The position numbers were made by a program, and so were the translations under genes. Shown in pieces: positions 1 through 7,702 of a DNA stretch of 22,383 nt; positions within the stretch are counted from its first letter, which is position 1, and the number at the start of each line of letters is the position of its first letter. The notes beneath the pieces were generated by a model, which ran no database searches, was not told where the DNA came from, and saw only the letters and a program-made list of their open reading frames with translations. This DNA is from Verrucomicrobiota bacterium (GTDB lineage: Bacteria > Verrucomicrobiota > Verrucomicrobiia > Opitutales > Opitutaceae). The DNA lies in assembly GCA_023386835.1 (NCBI GenBank), contig JAEWIY010000042.1, positions 1 through 22,383 on the forward strand, in the 5' to 3' direction.

Positions 1-49
1 CGGCCGTTTTGTTTCCGGCAAGTGGCACGCGCCGCTCCCGCCAGCTGCC

Positions 50-466
50 TCAACGATTGGCAGGCGTACCACCGGCGAGGAAACGCGGGTCCGTGGGGAC
101 CTGCAACGCGGTCACGATCGCGTTCGTCTGCTGGGCGAGGCCGACCACCCCGACGAATTCCTGGTATTGTGCATCCGTGAGGCCTTTGGCCCGGGCTGCT
201 GCAGTGTGACTGTGGATACAGTACGTGCAGCCGTTCGTGACTGAGACGGCGAGGTAGATCAGCTCCTTCGTCAACGGATCGAGACTGCCGGCCCCCATCA
301 CCTGTTTCATCTGCTCCCACACTCGTTTGAGGTTCTCGGGCTGGTGCGCGAGCGCCTTCCAAAACTGATTCACGTCGTCGGTTTTTCGAGTGCGGCAGAT
401 GTCATCGTAGACCGCGCGCACTTCGGGTGGGGCATCCTTGTATTCAAGCAGGGTGACGGTCGCCAT
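50..466 (-). CDS. Carboxymuconolactone decarboxylase family (AhpD-like) protein
   Basis: A 138-residue protein with the AhpD/CMD core. Helical residues about 35-80 lead into the redox motif C80-T-Y-C83 followed by H87, with E68 upstream, the usual proton-relay glutamate position. Family members act as alkylhydroperoxidases or thiol-disulfide reductases in the cytoplasm, or as decarboxylases when the CxxC is lost. The intact CxxC-xxx-H favours a peroxide or redox role. Length is normal for single-domain members. The ATG at 466 has an AGGA about 7 bases upstream. It is transcribed divergently from the basic protein at 548, with an 81-base gap. The substrate cannot be told from sequence. Confidence 0.88.
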   Translation of the reverse strand: MATVTLLEYKDAPPEVRAVYDDICRTRKTDDVNQFWKALAHQPENLKRVWEQMKQVMGAGSLDPLTKELIYLAVSVTNGCTYCIHSHTAAARAKGLTDAQYQEFVGVVGLAQQTNAIVTALQVPTDPRFLAGGTPANR

Positions 467-547
467 GGAGTGATCCTAGGGACGACCGATGGCGCGGCGA
501 GCACGTCGTGGTGATCCTTTCGCGCAGATCCGGGTCGATGAGGCGCT

Positions 548-913
548 ATGCCCAAGAAAAAAGCGCCCCTGCCGAAGCCGAAAACGAAACATGGTGCCTC
601 CACGCGTGGGGCTGCCACGACCAAACGTTCGCGGGCCGATGCGGCCGCCGATGCCGGACGGACTCTGCGCACCGCCAAATCGTCCGCCTCTCGCCGGCGC
701 GGACTCCGCCGTCTTGATCGTGATGCTGATTCCGGTCTGGGTCGCAACGTGACGCGGTCGGCTCCGCCGCGCGGCAAGACCGCCAAGAAGAAGGCGACCA
801 GCACTGCTCGGGCGCGGACCAAAGCCCCCAAGAAGAAGACCACGCCACGGCAGCTGCAGGCCAAAGGTCGCACGTCCGCCCGCAAACGCCAGACGGCGCG
901 GAAGTCACGTTGA
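548..913 (+). CDS. Lys/Arg-rich histone-like basic protein
   Basis: A 121-residue, extremely basic, low-complexity protein. About a third of residues are Lys or Arg and most of the rest are Ala, Thr, Ser, Pro or Gly. Runs such as PKKK, TAKKKAT and APKKKTT resemble the AKKxA repeats of histone H1-like bacterial tails. No folded domain or hydrophobic core is visible, so it is probably disordered and could bind DNA or RNA by charge. A weak GAGG lies 4 bases before the ATG. It is convergent with ftsH. A long minus-strand frame also runs through here, but its product looks like an antisense shadow. The nucleoid role is inference. Confidence 0.65.
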   Translation: MPKKKAPLPKPKTKHGASTRGAATTKRSRADAAADAGRTLRTAKSSASRRRGLRRLDRDADSGLGRNVTRSAPPRGKTAKKKATSTARARTKAPKKKTTPRQLQAKGRTSARKRQTARKSR

Positions 914-963
914 CGGTCGGATCCCGTCCTTGCGCCGTCGCGTAGGGGCGGCGGCAGGACACA

Positions 964-996
964 ACAAAGCCGTCGCATGGAGCGCGACGGCCTTGT
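964..996. terminator. Hairpin between convergent genes, probable ftsH terminator
   Basis: An 8-bp perfect stem (GCCGTCGC/GCGACGGC, 969-976 and 984-991) has a 7-base loop. An outer ACAA/TTGT pairing follows after one mismatch. Read on the minus strand it is followed by the U-rich run TTTGTTGT, so it best fits the end of ftsH, 60-90 bases downstream of its stop. It may also work for the basic-protein gene on the plus strand. Confidence 0.5.
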
Positions 997-1055
997 CTGG
1001 TGTTGGCGTGCGCGTCGTTCCTCTGGAGCGGGGCGCAACGCGTCGTCGGTCTCGG

Positions 1056-2882
1056 TCAGGCGGCGGCGCGCTGCTGCGCGACCATCGCGCGAACCTCGTC
1101 GCCGGTGATCGTCTCGCGTTCGATCAGCGCCTCGGCGATCGCATCGAGCGCCGCCCGCTGTTCGCGGAGCGCCTCGGTGGTGGCCGCGTAGTTGCCGTCC
1201 AACAACGCCTTCACATGCGTCTCGGCTTGGTGGAACGTCTGCGGGCTGGCGAGCGTCTGTTCGCCGTTGGGGCTCGAGAGGGCCATGAAGCCGAGGGGCG
1301 ACATGCCCCATTCAAACACCATCTGGCGAGCCAGCCGCGAGGCTTCCTGGATGTCGCCCGAGGCGCCGCTGGTGATGCTGCCGATCGCGAGTTGTTCCGC
1401 GACGCGGCCGGCCATCAAGCAGCGGAGCCGCGTGATCAGCTGTTCCTGCGAATAGTTCAGCAGGTCGCGTTCGGGCGTGAAGTGGGTGCTGCCGAGTGAA
1501 CGTCCGCGCGGGATGATCGTGACCTTCTGCAGCTTCAACGAGTCCTCGCCTTCGAGGACCTGCATCAGCGCGTGTCCGGCTTCGTGATACGCAATGACCT
1601 TCTTGTCGTGCGGGGTCATCGCACGGCGCGTTTCCCGGCCCCAGTTGATCTTGTCACGCGCCTCGTCGAGGTCGCTCATCGTGATCGCCGGGTGGCGGTG
1701 GCGCGCGGCGTGAATGGCGCCTTCGTTGAGCAGGTTGGCGAGGTCCGCGCCGGAGTAACCGGGAGTCGCCTTCGCGATTTCCTGCAGGTCGACGGTCTCG
1801 TCCAGCTTCACGGAGCTGGCGTGAACCTTCAGGATCGCAACGCGGCCGGCGAGATCAGGCAGGCCGACCGAGACCTGACGGTCGAAGCGGCCGGGGCGCA
1901 GCAGCGCCTTGTCCATCGTGTCCGGACGGTTGGTGGCGCCAAACACCACGACGGCATCGTCGCTGTCGAAACCATCCATCGCCACGAGCAGCGCATTCAG
2001 CGTCTGGTCGTGCTCCTGTTGGGCGCCGCTGCTTTCGCCGGAAGCGCGCTGGCGGCCCACCGCGTCGATCTCGTCGATGAAGATGATGCTGGGCGCGGTT
2101 TCCCGGGCTTTCTTGAAGAGCGAGCGTACGCGCGCCGCCCCGACGCCGACGTAGAGTTCAACAAAGTCCGAGCCGCTCAGGCTGTAGAAATGCGCCTTCG
2201 CCTCGCCCGCGACGGCCTTGGCCAGCATGGTCTTGCCGGTGCCAGGAGGACCGACGAGCAACACGCCCTTCGGCATCCGTCCACCGGTGGCGCGGAAGCG
2301 GGCGGGATCCTTCAGAAAGTCGACCACCTCGCGCACCTCGTCCTTGGCTTCGTCGCAGCCGGCGACAGAGGCAAAGTCGACCTTTGAGGTCGCGGCGCGG
2401 AGCCGGTTGGCGCCGAAGTTGGTCGTGCGGCCCAGCACGCGCTGGAGCACGACGATGATCAATCCGAGGACGAGCAGCAGCCCGAGTCCCTGCATCACGC
2501 CGTGCACCACGACCGCGGCACGATCGCGTGTGGTCCGCGGACGCGTGCTCGCAGCAGCAGCGCCGTCCATTTCGGCGAAGCGCTGCGCCCGCAGTTCGCT
2601 GAGATCCGCATCGGTCAAACGCGTCGTCGTCTCGACGGTCTCACCTCCGCGTGTGGCCACCAAGTCGGCGAGACCTGCGACATGCGAGCGGTACAGGATG
2701 CGGCCACCCGAAAGTTCGCCAGCTTGGGCGGCGGCGAGAAATTCCACCGCATCGAGCCGGCGCACCGCGTTCGCCGAATCGGCTTGGGTCGCAGTCGATT
2801 GCGCGAGGTAAACGTCAGCCCCAACAGCGGCGAGGAAAAGGCCGAGCAGCGGGAGCAACCAACGGACAGGCAAAGTGGGCAT
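1056..2882 (-). CDS. ftsH: ATP-dependent zinc metalloprotease FtsH (divergent paralogue)
   Basis: A 608-residue membrane-anchored AAA+ protease. FtsH degrades misfolded or short-lived membrane and soluble proteins. Visible in order: TM1 about 7-26, a periplasmic region, TM2 about 130-148, Walker A GPPGTGKT 211-218, pore motif YVG 244-246, Walker B IIFIDE 266-271, second region of homology about 317-336, zinc motif HEAGH 433-437, and third zinc ligand Asp510. All catalytic residues are present. The frame is open to 3014, but the ATG at 2882 has a strong AGGGAGG 4 bases upstream and directly precedes TM1, so I chose it. Oddities: Tyr replaces the usual Phe in the pore loop, and the C-terminal tail is short. 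It may be a second FtsH rather than the housekeeping copy; that is inference. Confidence 0.95.
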   Translation of the reverse strand: MPTLPVRWLLPLLGLFLAAVGADVYLAQSTATQADSANAVRRLDAVEFLAAAQAGELSGGRILYRSHVAGLADLVATRGGETVETTTRLTDADLSELRAQRFAEMDGAAAASTRPRTTRDRAAVVVHGVMQGLGLLLVLGLIIVVLQRVLGRTTNFGANRLRAATSKVDFASVAGCDEAKDEVREVVDFLKDPARFRATGGRMPKGVLLVGPPGTGKTMLAKAVAGEAKAHFYSLSGSDFVELYVGVGAARVRSLFKKARETAPSIIFIDEIDAVGRQRASGESSGAQQEHDQTLNALLVAMDGFDSDDAVVVFGATNRPDTMDKALLRPGRFDRQVSVGLPDLAGRVAILKVHASSVKLDETVDLQEIAKATPGYSGADLANLLNEGAIHAARHRHPAITMSDLDEARDKINWGRETRRAMTPHDKKVIAYHEAGHALMQVLEGEDSLKLQKVTIIPRGRSLGSTHFTPERDLLNYSQEQLITRLRCLMAGRVAEQLAIGSITSGASGDIQEASRLARQMVFEWGMSPLGFMALSSPNGEQTLASPQTFHQAETHVKALLDGNYAATTEALREQRAALDAIAEALIERETITGDEVRAMVAQQRAAA

Positions 2883-2919
2883 CTCGCCTCCCTTTGAAAG
2901 GGCGAGGCAGGCCCTCGCC
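2883..2919 (-). promoter_or_regulatory. ftsH leader with two mutually exclusive hairpins over the RBS
   Basis: In the minus-strand leader, a central CCTCGCC segment (complement of 2901-2907) can pair with upstream GGCGAGG (2913-2919), 7 bp with a 5-base loop. Alternatively its CTCGCC part can pair with GGCGAG just before the ATG (2883-2888), with an inner CTTT/AAAG pairing. The second form encloses the AGGGAGG ribosome-binding site (2887-2893). This is the geometry of a translational switch or RNA thermometer. The pairings are seen; the function is inference. Confidence 0.4.
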
Positions 2920-3118
2920 AGCGTTATGATTACGTAGGCGCCCCACGTCGCGGTGTGCAGGGCCATCGCGACGCGATCAGGGCGTCGATGCGAGCCGGGG
3001 CGGTCGAGCTGCACTGCTGTTGCCCCAGAGCAGGTTACGCGTGTGGTGGGTGCTGGTTTGGTCAGCTCAAACCCGGGCTGAAATGCGCCCGCAAAAAACG
3101 GGTAAACTTACGCCGGGG

Positions 3119-3838
3119 TCACGAGTTCCGTGGCCGGCGGTGCCGGAGGTACAGCCGGCGGATGAGCTCGGCGGAGATGGCCAGCTTCAAGAGATACACA
3201 ACCACGAGCACCCATAACCGGCCGCCTTCCGGGTGGAGCGTCAAATCTCCCAGCGCAATCGTGACGTAAGCTCGCGCCGTGTAGATCAAGAGCGTGATCG
3301 GCAGGTAGATCCGCAAAGGCACGTCGGTGAGCGCGAGGAAGTAATTACGAACCGAATACGGGATTCCCGGCACGATCGCGACGAGGGCGGACACCGCCAC
3401 GTCGTCGTCCTTGGGAATGTGCGGCAGGTGGTGACGGCGCCGGCTGAGCCAGCGCTCGATCGGCTCGCGCAGCAGCCGGCGGGCGATGAAATGGCTGGCC
3501 AGCAAGTGGAAGGCCGTCAGCCCGGCCACCACGGCTCCGCCGAGCAGGGGACCGAACTTCATGCCAATAACCAGGTAAACAGCAGCGATCGAGAATCCGC
3601 CGAGGGGCAGGATCGCCATGGCCAGGAGGCTCCACGTTGTGTCCAGATCGGCGAGGAACTGCGGAATCGCCCGCCAATCCCACCGGGGTGCGAGGGCCCA
3701 CAAGAGGCCCCCGACGAGAGCCGTGGCCACTGCGCCGAGCACCAGCCACCGTGCAATCTCGCGCCGGCTGCGCTTCCGCGTGGACCGCGCGCGGTGCGGC
3801 GGCGTACGCAGGGGAAGCGGTGGGCGGGCGATCGGCAT
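3119..3838 (-). CDS. VTT-domain (TVP38/TMEM64, DedA-like) membrane protein
   Basis: A 239-residue integral membrane protein. A basic N-terminal tail (1-30) is followed by hydrophobic segments at about 31-50, 69-91, 97-117, 147-167, 178-197 and 208-227. The central part, with IPGxPYSVRNY-like sequence near 156-166 and a second glycine-rich re-entrant-like stretch near 93-104, matches the SNARE-associated/VTT domain. Members of this superfamily act in lipid scrambling or envelope homeostasis; the role of bacterial TVP38 members is mostly unassigned. The ATG at 3838 has no clear Shine-Dalgarno. It is divergent from the potassium channel gene, whose upstream open frame runs antisense across it. 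Family call fairly sure, function not. Confidence 0.8.
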   Translation of the reverse strand: MPIARPPLPLRTPPHRARSTRKRSRREIARWLVLGAVATALVGGLLWALAPRWDWRAIPQFLADLDTTWSLLAMAILPLGGFSIAAVYLVIGMKFGPLLGGAVVAGLTAFHLLASHFIARRLLREPIERWLSRRRHHLPHIPKDDDVAVSALVAIVPGIPYSVRNYFLALTDVPLRIYLPITLLIYTARAYVTIALGDLTLHPEGGRLWVLVVVYLLKLAISAELIRRLYLRHRRPRNS

Positions 3839-3949
3839 GACGGAGGGCCGCAGACCGTGCAGCGCCGCCGCGGTGCCCGACGAACACCCGGATGGCCCGG
3901 GTGCGGTTTGCTCGAAACCGCAAGGCCGTCATGCTGCCGGCAGTTCCCC

Positions 3950-4825
3950 ATGTCGCGCCGACCTCCACACTCGTCGCCCCGGGCCCCTCGGGCTTACCGA
4001 CGGTCCGAAGAACCGACCACGTCAGGCGCCGGTTGGCGGCGACGAATGCACGAGATCATCTTCGAGTCGGACACGCGGGGCGGCCGGCTCTTCGATATCC
4101 TGCTGCTGGCTGCGATCATTCTCAGCGTGGTGGTGGTCAGCTTGGAAAGCGTGCCGGCTGTCGAAGCCCGCCACGGTTTTCCACTGCGGGTCGCTGAATG
4201 GGTCGTGACTGTGCTCTTCACCATCGAGTACGTGCTGCGCCTCGTCGCGGTGCAGAGGCCGCTGTTGTACGCGCGCAGCTTTTTCGGTGTGGTCGATCTG
4301 CTCGCGATCCTGCCGACGTACCTGAGCCTGTTCGTGGGTGGCGCTCAATCGCTGGCGGTCGTGCGCGCCCTGCGCCTCTTGCGCGTCTTCCGTGTGCTCA
4401 AGCTCTCGCACTACTTGGGCGAAGCACGGCTGCTGGGTGCCGCGATGCAGGCCAGCATGCGCAAGATCACCGTCTTCATCCTGACGGTGCTGACCACCGT
4501 GCTGATCGCGGGGGCGGTGATGTACTTCGTGGAAGGCCCCCAGCACGGGTTCACCAGCATTCCGCTGAGTGTGTACTGGGCGATCGTGACCATGACGACG
4601 GTCGGGTTTGGGGACATCGTGCCCGGCACGCCCCTGGGCCGGATGATCTCCTCGCTCTTGATGATCCTGGGCTACGGCATCATTGCGGTGCCCACGGGCA
4701 TCGTCAGTGTCGAATTGGCTGAAGCCACGCGCAACGCCACGAACACACAGGCCTGTCCCCAGTGCGGTCGGGAGGGTCATAGCAACGACGCGCAATACTG
4801 TCGATTCTGCGGCGGCAAACTGTAG
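3950..4825 (+). CDS. Voltage-gated-type potassium channel with C-terminal zinc ribbon
   Basis: A 291-residue, six-TM Kv-like channel. Residues counted from the internal Met at 4046: S1 about 16-34, S2 about 47-68, S3 about 79-97. S4 has arginines spaced by three (R107, R110, R113, R116, then K119). S5 is about 140-162, the selectivity filter TTVGFGD is 184-190, and S6 is about 199-222. The tail carries CPQC...CRFC (237-255), a four-cysteine zinc ribbon, in place of a nucleotide-binding domain. I prefer the ATG at 3950 because the WRRR-x-HEIIFE segment just before 4046 looks like the conserved N-terminus of this family. The ATG at 4046 is the alternative; neither has a good Shine-Dalgarno. The frame open back to 3233 is antisense to the VTT gene and is not coding. 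Confidence 0.9.
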   Translation: MSRRPPHSSPRAPRAYRRSEEPTTSGAGWRRRMHEIIFESDTRGGRLFDILLLAAIILSVVVVSLESVPAVEARHGFPLRVAEWVVTVLFTIEYVLRLVAVQRPLLYARSFFGVVDLLAILPTYLSLFVGGAQSLAVVRALRLLRVFRVLKLSHYLGEARLLGAAMQASMRKITVFILTVLTTVLIAGAVMYFVEGPQHGFTSIPLSVYWAIVTMTTVGFGDIVPGTPLGRMISSLLMILGYGIIAVPTGIVSVELAEATRNATNTQACPQCGREGHSNDAQYCRFCGGKL

Positions 4826-4936
4826 GGGAAACGGCACGACACGATCGGCCGAAGACCGCCGCCCCGGAAATTTCCCGATGAATGCGACGGGAGCGTTCGC
4901 ATACGACAAATCGCGCGCAGGCGGTTATGGTGCCCG

Positions 4937-5242
4937 ATGAAGCACAATGCGCAGAATGCCGCCCCAGGACAGAACGTGCCGCGTGACTCCGACACGGCCG
5001 ACGCCGAGGCCAGCGACCGCCGGCATGTGCCGGGTGCGGACGATCGCAACGCCCTCGACGAGGATCAGTCGCCGGAGCAGGGCTCGTTTCCGCCGGACGC
5101 GCCGACCGTGGGCAAGCTCCACAACCGGCCGCCTCAGGGGCAGGGCCAACTGGATATCGGCACCGGTGGTGACGCCGGTCGCCCGGGCAAGACCGGCGTG
5201 ACGGGCAAACCGATTCCTCCGCGCGGTGACGTGCGGAGCTGA
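4937..5242 (+). CDS. Small hydrophilic disordered protein, unknown
   Basis: A 101-residue protein rich in Gly, Pro, Asp, Gln and Arg, with no hydrophobic segment, Cys or recognisable domain. The N-terminal half is acidic and the C-terminal half glycine- and proline-rich. Codon third positions are strongly G/C, like neighbouring real genes, which supports coding. No good Shine-Dalgarno is seen before the ATG. The next small gene starts 17 bases after its stop, so the two may be one transcript. I do not recognise the family. Such proteins occur in desiccation or stress settings, but nothing here proves that. Confidence 0.55.
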   Translation: MKHNAQNAAPGQNVPRDSDTADAEASDRRHVPGADDRNALDEDQSPEQGSFPPDAPTVGKLHNRPPQGQGQLDIGTGGDAGRPGKTGVTGKPIPPRGDVRS

Positions 5243-5258
5243 AGTGGAGGACCTCACC

Positions 5259-5486
5259 ATGGACGGAGCTCCAGACGATCGGGTGCGGCGTTATCCACCG
5301 GCTCCGCCCCCAGCGGGCGCCAACGCACCCGTGCCGCCGAAAGAAGAGCCGGCGCAGAGTCGCACCGAAGGTGCCGCTGAACCGACGCGGGTTTCCCGCC
5401 GTGAGGCCAACTTGCCGCCCAAGGAAAAAGCGGAGCAGACTCGCACTCCCGGACTGATGGGACCGGATTCTGGTCCGGCGTCGTGA
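5259..5486 (+). CDS. Small proline-rich disordered protein, unknown
   Basis: A 75-residue hydrophilic protein rich in Pro, Glu, Arg and Ala. It carries an imperfect internal repeat: PPKEEPAQSRT near residues 27-37 and PPKEKAEQTRT near 53-63. The ATG at 5259 has GGAGG 8 bases upstream, one of the better ribosome sites in the window. This decides it over the in-frame start at 5226, which would overlap the preceding gene. It probably shares a transcript with the gene at 4937. No domain is recognised; the sequence looks intrinsically disordered. Confidence 0.55.
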   Translation: MDGAPDDRVRRYPPAPPPAGANAPVPPKEEPAQSRTEGAAEPTRVSRREANLPPKEKAEQTRTPGLMGPDSGPAS

Positions 5487-5499
5487 GGGCAATCGGCGT

Positions 5500-5534
5500 T
5501 AGGCTGTAGGCTCTAAGTTTTAAGCTTTGAGCTC
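5500..5534. repeat. Degenerate heptamer tandem repeat, five units
   Basis: The stretch reads as consecutive 7-mers TAGGCTG, TAGGCTC, TAAGTTT, TAAGCTT, TGAGCTC (consensus TRRGCTY), then two weaker units, TGGCGGT and TGGCGCT, to 5548. It is locally much poorer in GC than its surroundings. It lies in the 102-base gap between convergent genes. An imperfect hairpin (GCTCTAAG/CTTTGAGC, 5510-5517 and 5525-5532) overlaps it and could act as a terminator. Confidence 0.6.
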
Positions 5535-5588
5535 TGGCGGTTGGCGCTGGCCGTGGTGCGTAGCCGAAAGACGGATACGCTCCTTTGC

Positions 5589-6662
5589 TTATGCGGTGCT
5601 CGGCTTCTCAGGCCGGGCGCCGAAGCGGCAGGCGTGGGCGCTGAAGCCGGCGCCGAAACTCGTCAGCCACCAATCGCCGCTCCCGTTCGGTTGATCCTCC
5701 TTCAAGGCTTCCGCGAGAGCGAACAGCACCGACGGGCTGCTCATGTTGCCGAATTCCGCGAGGACACGACGCGAGGCGTCGAGACTGAGGCCACCGAGCC
5801 GCGGCTCGATCGCATCGAGTACGTCTCGGCCACCGGGATGAACAATGGCCCGCGCAATCGCTGCGGCGCCGGCGCGCTGCTGTTCCGCGTCGAAGAGGCG
5901 TTGCACGGCTTGGCCGGCGAGTTGTGGCACGGTCGGATGGAGCAGGTTGCGGAGTTTGCCGTCGCGTTGTTCGAAACGCAGACGGTCGCGCAGGGCGGGC
6001 TCGTGCAGGGTCGTGAAGCTGTCGCAGCCGAGCGCACGTTCGTCGCGCGGCTTGCTGCGCCAGAGTGAGGCGGCGGCGCCGTCGGCGAAGAGGCACGCGC
6101 TGACCAGCACCCCGGGATCATCGTCGACGTAGAAGGCGGCGGAGCAGATCTCCACCGAGATGCAGGCCACGGTGGCGTCCGGCTGGCCCCGCAGGATGGC
6201 ATCGGCGGCGCGCAGCGTCGGGATGGCGGCGCCGCAGCCGAGACCGACGAGGTCCTGCAGGAAGGTGTCGGTGCGCAGCCCCAGCTCCTCGGCGACGTAG
6301 CTGGTGAGTCCCGGGCAGAGGTAACCGGTGCAAGTCGAGATGAGCAGCGCGTCGATCTCGGAGAGCGCGATTTTGCCGTCCTCCGCCGCCTGCCGAAGGG
6401 CGCGGCTGGCCAGTCGCGGCGCCTCGCGGCGGAACACGGTGTTCAGTTCGTCCGGTGTGCGGGTGTACAGCTTCTCCACTTCGTCGGCTGCAAAATGCCG
6501 CTTGTTGATCCCGCTTTGCGCGCCGGCGAGGATCGCCCGCAGGATGAACATCGAGCGGCGCGACAGCAGCTGGCGGAGCTCGGAGCGTGTGGCCAGGTCC
6601 CAGCACTGCTGCTGGGTGTAACTGGAGCCGGGCACGGCGGTGGCGAGAGCGTGAAGATACAT
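5589..6662 (-). CDS. Type III polyketide synthase (chalcone/stilbene synthase family)
   Basis: A 357-residue protein with the normal length and fold layout of type III PKS: thiolase-like N-terminal domain to about 210, C-terminal domain after it. The catalytic triad is visible: Cys143 in GLGCGAAI, His275 in IVHPGGRD, Asn306 in FGNMSSPS. These enzymes extend an acyl-CoA starter with malonyl-CoA and cyclise to pyrones, resorcinols or phloroglucinols. The true ATG is at 6662; the frame runs open to 6866 over the 3' end of the preceding gene, but that extension is Ala/Pro junk. It is the last gene of a four-gene operon and starts 5 bases after the oxidoreductase stop. By analogy with srsABC of Streptomyces griseus, an alkylresorcinol or alkylpyrone product is likely. 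Chain length cannot be read from sequence. Confidence 0.93.
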   Translation of the reverse strand: MYLHALATAVPGSSYTQQQCWDLATRSELRQLLSRRSMFILRAILAGAQSGINKRHFAADEVEKLYTRTPDELNTVFRREAPRLASRALRQAAEDGKIALSEIDALLISTCTGYLCPGLTSYVAEELGLRTDTFLQDLVGLGCGAAIPTLRAADAILRGQPDATVACISVEICSAAFYVDDDPGVLVSACLFADGAAASLWRSKPRDERALGCDSFTTLHEPALRDRLRFEQRDGKLRNLLHPTVPQLAGQAVQRLFDAEQQRAGAAAIARAIVHPGGRDVLDAIEPRLGGLSLDASRRVLAEFGNMSSPSVLFALAEALKEDQPNGSGDWWLTSFGAGFSAHACRFGARPEKPSTA

Positions 6663-6667
6663 CCGGT

Positions 6668-7702
6668 TTAGTGGGAAAGGTGATACAGCAGCCGAAAAGG
6701 AAGGAGCCGCCGCTGCAGCAACATGACGAGGAGCCGCTGGCCGCGCGGCTGCAGCAGCCACGGGTGCAACAGGCGGGCGGCGAGCAGGCGGCGGCGGAAC
6801 AGTCGCCGGAGTTGGCGTTGGATCAAGGTGACGGTTTCGCTCCAGTCCGCGCCCTGCTGGCTCCATCGGCGAAGCGGCTCCACCGCCGCGGCGGCGCTTT
6901 GCAGGGCCATCGCCATGCCGTGGCCGGTGAATGGCGGAATGGCCGCGTAGGCGTCACCGAGGGCGAGGGCGGCCGACTCGCGCGGTGGCGTGGCCTGGAA
7001 GTGCACGCCGGCGACCGCTGCAAAGGCATCGGGACAGATCTCAGCGTCGTCCAAGCGACGCGCCAGCGCCTCCAATCCCGCGGCGCGCAGGTGGCGTTGC
7101 AGCGCCGTGGTCGGCGCGCCGGAAGGCACCCCCCGCGGGGCGAACAATCCGCAAACGTTGACCCGCCCGTCCTGCACGCCCGCCAGCCCTACATAGGCGC
7201 CGCGCCCAAGGTGCATCTCGAGGTCGCCCTCGAGCGACAGCCGGCGGGCATGCAGCTTCAGGCCGACCCAACCGCCGGGCTGCACCCGCCGCCCGCTCGT
7301 GACGACGCGTCCGGCGCGGGGCCCGCGATCCGTCACCCGGCTGTTCTCACGCACCTCTCCGCCCGCGGCGCGCAGGGCCGTGGCCAGTTGCGTATCCAGG
7401 AATTGGCGACTGACGCCGATCGCGGGCGCTGGCAGGGTGGTACGCGCCGTTTCGCGCGACTCCACGAACCAGGTGGTCTGGCGATGCCGCGGGCAGGCTT
7501 GGATCCAGGGCGTCAAATCGAGGCGGGCGATCGTGGCGGCATCCAGCCCGGCGATGAACTCGCCGCACACCTTCGGTCGGGGATAGCGCGCGGCTTCGTG
7601 CAAGAGAACCGGGACCCCCTGCCGTTGCAGGGCCAGCCCGAGCGACAGCCCCGCCAGGCCGCCTCCGACGATTTCGATCGGACGTGGCGATCGGGTGCTC
7701 AT
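6668..7702 (-). CDS. FAD-dependent oxidoreductase (geranylgeranyl reductase/monooxygenase type)
   Basis: A 344-residue flavoprotein. It has the N-terminal dinucleotide-binding motif GGGLAGLS (13-20), the YPRPKVCGE segment (40-48) typical of the geranylgeranyl-reductase-like group, and the second FAD motif with ALGDAYAAIPPFTGHG near 247-261. The C-terminus is very Arg/Leu-rich, perhaps a membrane-associating surface. The ATG at 7702 overlaps the methyltransferase stop in an ATGA, so translation is coupled. Beside a type III PKS and a methyltransferase, it probably hydroxylates the aromatic ring, as SrsC does, or oxidises or reduces the product. Which of these is not decidable from the sequence. 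Confidence 0.88.
   Translation of the reverse strand: MSTRSPRPIEIVGGGLAGLSLGLALQRQGVPVLLHEAARYPRPKVCGEFIAGLDAATIARLDLTPWIQACPRHRQTTWFVESRETARTTLPAPAIGVSRQFLDTQLATALRAAGGEVRENSRVTDRGPRAGRVVTSGRRVQPGGWVGLKLHARRLSLEGDLEMHLGRGAYVGLAGVQDGRVNVCGLFAPRGVPSGAPTTALQRHLRAAGLEALARRLDDAEICPDAFAAVAGVHFQATPPRESAALALGDAYAAIPPFTGHGMAMALQSAAAAVEPLRRWSQQGADWSETVTLIQRQLRRLFRRRLLAARLLHPWLLQPRGQRLLVMLLQRRLLPFRLLYHLSH

Noticed and set aside
370..1311. 313-codon minus-strand frame over the basic-protein gene
   Set aside because: Translation is Arg/Ala-rich without domain and overlaps the real AhpD-like and ftsH genes; the basic protein and its spacing explain the region better.
3233..3949. Long N-terminal extension of the potassium channel frame
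   Set aside because: It is antisense to the VTT-domain gene and reads as low-complexity Arg/Gln/His sequence; channel homology begins near 4010.
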